Shown: one piece after another, positions 6,941 through 10,840 of the stretch | Layout of the letters: every line of letters starts with the position of its first letter | Position numbering within the stretch: the stretch's first letter is position 1 | NCBI GenBank assembly: GCA_045653945.1 | Contig: JAZOML010000055.1 | Coordinates: 1-10,840, forward strand | From: SIG673 sp045653945 | GTDB taxonomy: Bacteria > Bacillota > Clostridia > Oscillospirales > CAG-272 | DNA length: 10,840 nucleotides | Direction: 5' to 3' | The notes under the pieces: model-generated | Databases searched by the model: none | What the model was told of the DNA's origin: nothing | What the model saw: only the letters and a program-made list of their open reading frames with translations | Program-made: the position numbers and the translations under genes

Positions 6941-7921
6941 ATGAAAAGTGAAAATCAAAAATTGAAAATTTTATATCTCGTTGATATTTTATCAAAATAC
7001 ACAGATGAGGATCACCTTTTAAATGCAACTCAAATAATTAATAAGCTTCAAAAATACGGCGTTACTGCGGAAAGGAAAAGCATATATAGCGATATAAATT
7101 TGCTTTGTGATGCTGATATTCTTGATATTGAACACGTCGGCGGCAGAAACGGAGGATTTCACGTACTTTCACGTAAATTTGAACTTGCCGAACTTAAAAT
7201 GCTTGTTGATGCAGTTCAATCCTCTAAATTCATCTCAAATAAGCAATGCACTGAGCTTATAAAAAAACTTTCACAGTTTGTAAGCATATACGATGAGGGT
7301 AAGCTTCAAAGAACAGTGTATATCCACGATAGAATTCAGGATAAGGATAAGAACGCACTTTACTTAATAGACACAATTCACGAGGCGATTACTGATAACA
7401 GGGCAATCAAATTCCAATATACCGACATTTTCCCGGATAAGAAGCGCATTAAAAGGCACGATGGCGAATTTTATGAGATTAGTCCGTTTGCTCTTATTTG
7501 GCGTGATGAATTTTACTATCTTATTGCATATCATCACAAAAGCGAAACAATTCGTCATTTTCGAGTTGATAGAATGGATAATATTTCAATTCTCGATATA
7601 CCTAGAAAGGGAAGCGCTGAGTTTGAAAAGGTTTCGCTTACCAGTTATAGCAGCAACGTATTTGAAATGTATAAGGGCGAAGAATTTATGGTGCATTTCA
7701 GAGCGAAAAATCACCTTGCTGCGGCTATGTTTGACCGCTTTGGTACGGAACTTAAAACTTATCCTTGTGGTGATAAATTTGAGTTTTATACACCGGTGCA
7801 GATAAGTGTACGTTTCTTTGGGTGGGTGTTCGGTTTTGCAGGCGAGCTTGAAATTTTATCTCCTGAAAACGTTGTTAATGATTATAAAACACAAATAACT
7901 AATGTACTAAAAGGTATGTAA
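6941..7921 (+). CDS. WYL-domain transcriptional regulator (HTH_11-WYL-WCX)
   Basis: This is a 326-residue predicted DNA-binding regulator of the YafY/PafC type, in which a winged helix is joined to an effector-sensing WYL domain. Residues about 7-62 form the helix-turn-helix, with the recognition segment VTAERKSIYSDINLL (41-55) followed by a wing (GGRNGGFHV). Residues about 140-220 form the WYL domain: FQYTDI, then ISPFALIWRDEFYYLIAY (180-197), the family signature region, and HFRVDRM (206-212). Residues about 245-322 match the WCX extension. No enzyme domain is fused. ATG 6941 was chosen because of the ribosome binding site position. Target genes and ligand are unknown. It lies between murD and an amidase gene whose promoter region carries an inverted repeat, which makes that promoter a natural candidate target. 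Confidence 0.85.
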   Translation: MKSENQKLKILYLVDILSKYTDEDHLLNATQIINKLQKYGVTAERKSIYSDINLLCDADILDIEHVGGRNGGFHVLSRKFELAELKMLVDAVQSSKFISNKQCTELIKKLSQFVSIYDEGKLQRTVYIHDRIQDKDKNALYLIDTIHEAITDNRAIKFQYTDIFPDKKRIKRHDGEFYEISPFALIWRDEFYYLIAYHHKSETIRHFRVDRMDNISILDIPRKGSAEFEKVSLTSYSSNVFEMYKGEEFMVHFRAKNHLAAAMFDRFGTELKTYPCGDKFEFYTPVQISVRFFGWVFGFAGELEILSPENVVNDYKTQITNVLKGM

Positions 7922-7943
7922 TCAGTAAATTTTTCCCTATATT

Positions 7944-7967
7944 AAGCGTATAATGTAAAAAACGCTT
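7944..7967. repeat. Inverted repeat spanning the amidase -10 region
   Basis: AAGCGT (7944-7949) and ACGCTT (7962-7967) form a perfect six-base inverted repeat with a 12-base spacer that contains most of the TATAAT. The geometry fits an operator, perhaps for the adjacent WYL regulator. No U-tract follows, so it is not a convincing terminator. The repeat is short enough to occur by chance. Confidence 0.35.
7949..7954 (+). promoter_or_regulatory. Candidate promoter (-10 element) for the amidase-manA-hydrolase genes
   Basis: A perfect TATAAT lies in the 60-base gap between the regulator and the amidase, about 28 bases before the amidase ATG. No good -35 hexamer is seen at 16-18 bases upstream (the region reads GTAAATTT), so the promoter may be weak or activator-dependent. 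Confidence 0.4.
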
Positions 7968-7981
7968 GTAGAGGAGAAAAT

Positions 7982-8542
7982 ATGATTAGAATTTTTATTG
8001 ACCAAGGACACAATCCAAGAAATCCTAACGCAGGAGCTGAGGGAAACGGATATCGCGAACAGGATATAACATACCGCGTAGGTGTCGAGCTTGCCCGACT
8101 TCTAAATAACAATCCAAATTTTGAGGCAAGGCTTTCAAGAAATAGCTTTGAAGAAATCCTTGGTAAGTCAAATGCTGAAAGCTTACGCTTACGCGTTGAT
8201 GCGGCTAATAGATATGGAGCTGATGCATTTATATCCATACACCTTAACGCATCTAATATAATTTCAGCAACAGGCTCTGAAGCCTTTGTTTATAGACTTA
8301 ATACCCCTGCTGATGCTTTAGCTCAAGACATTCTGCTACGTTTAACCGAGGCTACCGGTTATCCGAATAGAGGAGTTTCGGCAAGACCTACACTTTATGT
8401 ATTAAGAAAAACGCAAATGCCCGCAACTTTAGTTGAAATTGGATATATTTCAAATCCGGGCGAGGCAAATTTTATGAACGATAACCCTGCACTATACGCA
8501 AGGGGAATTTATAATGGAATTTTAACCTATTACGGTTTTTAA
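7982..8542 (+). CDS. N-acetylmuramoyl-L-alanine amidase (Amidase_3 family), no signal peptide
   Basis: This zinc amidase cleaves the bond between MurNAc and the L-Ala of the peptidoglycan stem peptide. The 186-residue protein is essentially the catalytic domain alone. Zinc ligands appear as His10 (DQGHNP), Glu26 (GYREQD) and His87 (SIHLNAS), with the catalytic Glu152 in PATLVEIGYISNP, so the active site looks intact. GAGGAG at 7971-7976 precedes ATG 7982 by five bases. There is no N-terminal signal peptide, membrane segment or cell-wall binding domain: the beta strand MIRIFIDQGH begins at once. Secreted housekeeping amidases of this family usually carry one or more of these. It may act in the cytoplasm, be released by lysis or a non-classical route, or work in a sporulating mother cell; it resembles the CwlD/endolysin size class. 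manA follows after 20 bases. Confidence 0.9.
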   Translation: MIRIFIDQGHNPRNPNAGAEGNGYREQDITYRVGVELARLLNNNPNFEARLSRNSFEEILGKSNAESLRLRVDAANRYGADAFISIHLNASNIISATGSEAFVYRLNTPADALAQDILLRLTEATGYPNRGVSARPTLYVLRKTQMPATLVEIGYISNPGEANFMNDNPALYARGIYNGILTYYGF

Positions 8543-8562
8543 ATAACGAAAGGATAGTAAAA

Positions 8563-9507
8563 ATGCAGATTTTTAAATTAAAACCATACTGTGCAAAAGC
8601 AATTTGGGGTGGCACAAATCTTTATAAAAAATACGGAAAGAGTGATTTTCAAGATATTGCTGAGTCTTGGGAGCTTTCCGGTTATCCAAATAAAGAAAGT
8701 ATAGCTCAAGGCGGTATTTACGACGGCAAATCTATAACGAAAATTATTGAGGAAAAGGGTTGGTCCTGTCTTGGTACAAAGGCTAAAGACTACGATAAGT
8801 TCCCGATACTTATAAAATTTATTGATGCTGCTCAGTCGCTATCTATTCAGGTTCACCCAAACGATGATATTGCAAAGCAGCTCGGAGCATTCGGCGGAAA
8901 AACCGAGATGTGGATTATCCTCGACTGTGAGCCGGGAGCCTTCCTTTACATGGGGGTAAAAGAACCGCTTACAAAAGAAAAATTCCGCGATGCTATCCTT
9001 GACGGAACTATCACAGAATATCTCAATAAGGTTTACGTAAAGCCGGGAGATACCTTCTATATATCAGCAGGAACAATTCACGCTATCGGTGCGGGAATTA
9101 CTATTTGTGAAATACAGCAAACATCTGATACTACCTACCGACTTTTTGACTTCAAGCGTAAGGATAAAAACGGTAACGAGCGTGAGCTTCATATAGAGCA
9201 AAGTATGGTAGCTTCAATTCTAGAACCTACAAACGATTTTTACGTAAATCCCGAAAAGGTTGGAAACGAGCTTAAGCTTGTTAACTGCCCATATTTTAAC
9301 GTAAGCCGAATTGAGGTTGACGGTAACGAAACCGTTGAGGTTAATAGCGAAAGCTTTGCAACCTTTACGGTTACCGATGGAGATGGCTATATACAAAACG
9401 GCAGTGTTCGTATTCAGGTCGGCAAGGGTACAAGTGTTTTTGCATTTGCTGACACAGGTAAAGTGGACTTTTACGGAAGTATGACAGTGGTAAAATCCAC
9501 ACTTTAA
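8563..9507 (+). CDS. manA: Mannose-6-phosphate isomerase, class I
   Basis: This zinc enzyme interconverts mannose-6-phosphate and fructose-6-phosphate, feeding mannose into glycolysis or supplying mannose-6-phosphate for glycan precursors. It is 314 residues, the short form typical of Firmicutes. The cupin metal site is visible: Gln96 and His98 in SIQVHPND, Glu115 in GKTEMW and His173 in AGTIHAIGAG. Arg193 in TTYRLFDF is the conserved catalytic-region arginine. The N-terminal KPYCAKAIWGG and ESWELSGY are family hallmarks. A second cupin lobe extends to the C terminus. GAAAGGA (8548-8554) lies nine bases (8555-8563 boundary) before the ATG. Upstream amidase and downstream hydrolase are close enough for one transcript. 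No sugar transporter or kinase is in view, so the specific sugar route is unknown. Confidence 0.93.
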   Translation: MQIFKLKPYCAKAIWGGTNLYKKYGKSDFQDIAESWELSGYPNKESIAQGGIYDGKSITKIIEEKGWSCLGTKAKDYDKFPILIKFIDAAQSLSIQVHPNDDIAKQLGAFGGKTEMWIILDCEPGAFLYMGVKEPLTKEKFRDAILDGTITEYLNKVYVKPGDTFYISAGTIHAIGAGITICEIQQTSDTTYRLFDFKRKDKNGNERELHIEQSMVASILEPTNDFYVNPEKVGNELKLVNCPYFNVSRIEVDGNETVEVNSESFATFTVTDGDGYIQNGSVRIQVGKGTSVFAFADTGKVDFYGSMTVVKSTL

Positions 9508-9511
9508 GATT

Positions 9512-10225
9512 ATGGACGGTTTTAAGCGCATAGATTTTGTTTTTCAGGGAAGAGAAGCAATTATTATATTTCCGAATACAAAAGAATATAAAAAGGACTG
9601 GATGCTCAAAACAGAGTATTTTAATGCATTTTCCGATAGAATAGAAAAGGAAATGCTTGAAAAAGGTTACGTACTTGCATACGTTAAAAACCTTAACCGC
9701 TGGGGTGTTGATGAGGATCAAAGAGTTAAACGTGATTTCGTTGACTTTATGCACGAAAAGTACGGTCTAAGACGTAAATGTATTTGTATTGGTATGAGCT
9801 GTGGCGGCTATCACGCCGTAAGCTTTGCATCTAGATACCCTACATACGTTTCGGTTCTTTATCTTGACGCACCGCTGCTTTCATTTGACGGTTGGCACGA
9901 TAGCTTTCCTGAGGAAAGCCGCCAAGGTTGGAGAATGGAGCAGATGCTTGCATACGGCTTTACCGATAAATCTGAGCTTTTTGTATATAATGACTGCCCG
10001 ATTAAACGCCTGAAAACTCTAACTGATAACAAAATTCCCGTTGCACTTGTGTACGGCGGAAGTGATACGGTTGTTGACTGTAAGAAGAATTCGGAACCTC
10101 TAATTGCGTATTATAAGCTCCATAATGCATCCATTAAGGTTTGGTGTAAACCCGATTGCGACCACCACCCACACGGTCTTGAGGATAGCGGCGAGATTAT
10201 TGAATTTATTGAAAAATATCTATAA
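9512..10225 (+). CDS. Alpha/beta hydrolase, predicted esterase of unknown substrate
   Basis: This is a 237-residue serine hydrolase of the alpha/beta fold. The nucleophile elbow is GMSCGG, with Ser96. The likely acid is Asp185 in VYGGSDTVV, and the likely base lies in the His-rich stretch CDHHPHGLED (His218, 219 or 221). The fold order (strand, elbow, SDT acid, C-terminal His) is complete. No signal peptide or membrane segment is seen, so it is probably cytosolic. The ATG lies four bases after the manA stop and has no clear ribosome binding site, which suggests translational coupling to manA. The coupling hints at sugar ester chemistry (for example deacylation), but this is inference and the substrate cannot be named. 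Transcription ends at the hairpin just downstream. Confidence 0.8.
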   Translation: MDGFKRIDFVFQGREAIIIFPNTKEYKKDWMLKTEYFNAFSDRIEKEMLEKGYVLAYVKNLNRWGVDEDQRVKRDFVDFMHEKYGLRRKCICIGMSCGGYHAVSFASRYPTYVSVLYLDAPLLSFDGWHDSFPEESRQGWRMEQMLAYGFTDKSELFVYNDCPIKRLKTLTDNKIPVALVYGGSDTVVDCKKNSEPLIAYYKLHNASIKVWCKPDCDHHPHGLEDSGEIIEFIEKYL

Positions 10226-10228
10226 TTT

Positions 10229-10258
10229 AAAAAAGCGATGCAAATGCATCGCTTTTTT
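10229..10258. terminator. Bidirectional intrinsic terminator between convergent genes
   Basis: Six A, the stem GCGATGC (10235-10241), loop AAAT, stem GCATCGC (10246-10252) and six T form a perfect symmetrical hairpin. It serves as a terminator in both directions: for the hydrolase on the plus strand and for mnmA on the minus strand. The mnmA stop codon (10257-10259) overlaps the last two bases of its T tract. Confidence 0.92.
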
Positions 10259-10840
10259 ACTTTATTATTCCTCCACCAACAACGGTATCGCCGTCATAAA
10301 GCACCACCGATTGCCCTCTTGTTATCGCTCTTTGCGGTTCGTCAAAGGTAATCTTGAGTTCATCATCTGCTGTTTGAATTACAGTTGCAGGTGATTCTGG
10401 GTGTCTGTATCTGATTTTAGCTTTAACCCTCATTTCGCCGTCAATTTTAGAAACAGAAATAAGATTAATTTTGTGAGCGGTAAGCTCACGCTTAAATAAG
10501 TGCTCCTCTTTACCAAGGATAACGGTGTTTGTGTCAGGGCAAACGTCAATAACATATAGTGGCTCGGGAAGAACAAGACCGAGCTTTTTTCTTTGTCCGA
10601 CAGTATAGCGGATAATACCCTTGTGTTTGCCGAGAATTTTACCGTCGGTATCAACAAAATCGCCTTCCGGATATAATTTGCCGGTGTAATTTTCGATAAA
10701 TTCGGTGTATCTGCCGTCTTTAATGAAACAGATATCCTGACTGTCCTTTTTATTTGCGTTGATAAAATCACCGTCGTTTGCTAATGACCTAACCTCGTCC
10801 TTTGTCAAATTTCCGAGTGGGAAATATGCCTTTGAGAGCT
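10257..10840 (-). CDS. mnmA: tRNA-uridine 2-sulfurtransferase, 3' part only
   Basis: MnmA puts the 2-thio group on U34 of tRNA Lys, Glu and Gln, using sulfur passed through cysteines and ATP adenylation. The minus-strand frame is open to the right edge, so about 194 C-terminal residues are visible and the ATP-pyrophosphatase N-terminal part is outside. The visible text begins LSKAYFPLGNLTKDEVR, matching the family segment before the catalytic loop KDSQDICFI, which holds the second catalytic Cys. GKHKGIIRYTVGQRKKLGL is the conserved central-domain motif, and RAITRGQSVVLYDGD plus VVGGGIIK is the normal C terminus. An apparent internal TTG start at the LTKDEV segment is not a real start, because conserved sequence continues upstream. 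The gene converges on the hydrolase. Confidence 0.93.
   Translation of the reverse strand, partial: LSKAYFPLGNLTKDEVRSLANDGDFINANKKDSQDICFIKDGRYTEFIENYTGKLYPEGDFVDTDGKILGKHKGIIRYTVGQRKKLGLVLPEPLYVIDVCPDTNTVILGKEEHLFKRELTAHKINLISVSKIDGEMRVKAKIRYRHPESPATVIQTADDELKITFDEPQRAITRGQSVVLYDGDTVVGGGIIK

Overview
The window looks like a chromosomal housekeeping segment of a low-to-moderate GC Firmicute of the class Clostridia, possibly close to the Ruminococcaceae/Oscillospiraceae. This rests on the clostridial-style MurD (GSDGKTTT P-loop, SIDSTPSRT segment), purine-rich ribosome binding sites, the diaminopimelate pathway and an RNase P RNA with GNRA-capped P12 and P18 helices. The placement is inferred from sequence style, not from a search. 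I see no phage, insertion sequence, CRISPR array, tRNA or rRNA.

Layout: (1) 1-5108 holds carA (5' end cut by the window edge) and a giant carB-dapF reading frame, together making carbamoyl phosphate and, through the fused tail, a diaminopimelate epimerase-like domain. (2) 5121-5490 is the RNase P RNA gene rnpB, only 12 bases after the carB-dapF stop and followed by a strong hairpin. (3) 5577-10225 is a same-strand run: murD, a WYL-domain transcription regulator, a signal-less N-acetylmuramoyl-L-alanine amidase, a class I mannose-6-phosphate isomerase and an alpha/beta hydrolase, with short gaps apart from a promoter-like 60-base gap before the amidase. (4) A symmetrical terminator at 10229-10258 separates this run from a converging, right-truncated mnmA on the minus strand.

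The most interesting part is the left third. CarA keeps the overall CPS small-subunit fold and the CLGHQ-like surroundings, but the nucleophilic Cys is Ser and the catalytic His is Ile. The glutaminase therefore looks dead, and the CPS is predicted to use free ammonia, much like vertebrate CPS I. CarB is full length and is fused in frame to a complete-length DapF. In that DapF domain the first of the two catalytic cysteines appears to be Ala, with a cysteine three residues later, while the second (ACGTGAC) is intact. So pyrimidine/arginine and lysine/cell-wall metabolism share one polypeptide, and two of its active sites are non-canonical.

A cell-wall theme runs through the window: DapF (meso-diaminopimelate), MurD (D-Glu addition, the step just before diaminopimelate addition) and an amidase that cleaves the stem peptide from muramic acid. 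ManA links fructose-6-phosphate and mannose metabolism. rnpB and mnmA are tRNA maturation and modification functions that seem to be neighbours rather than pathway partners.
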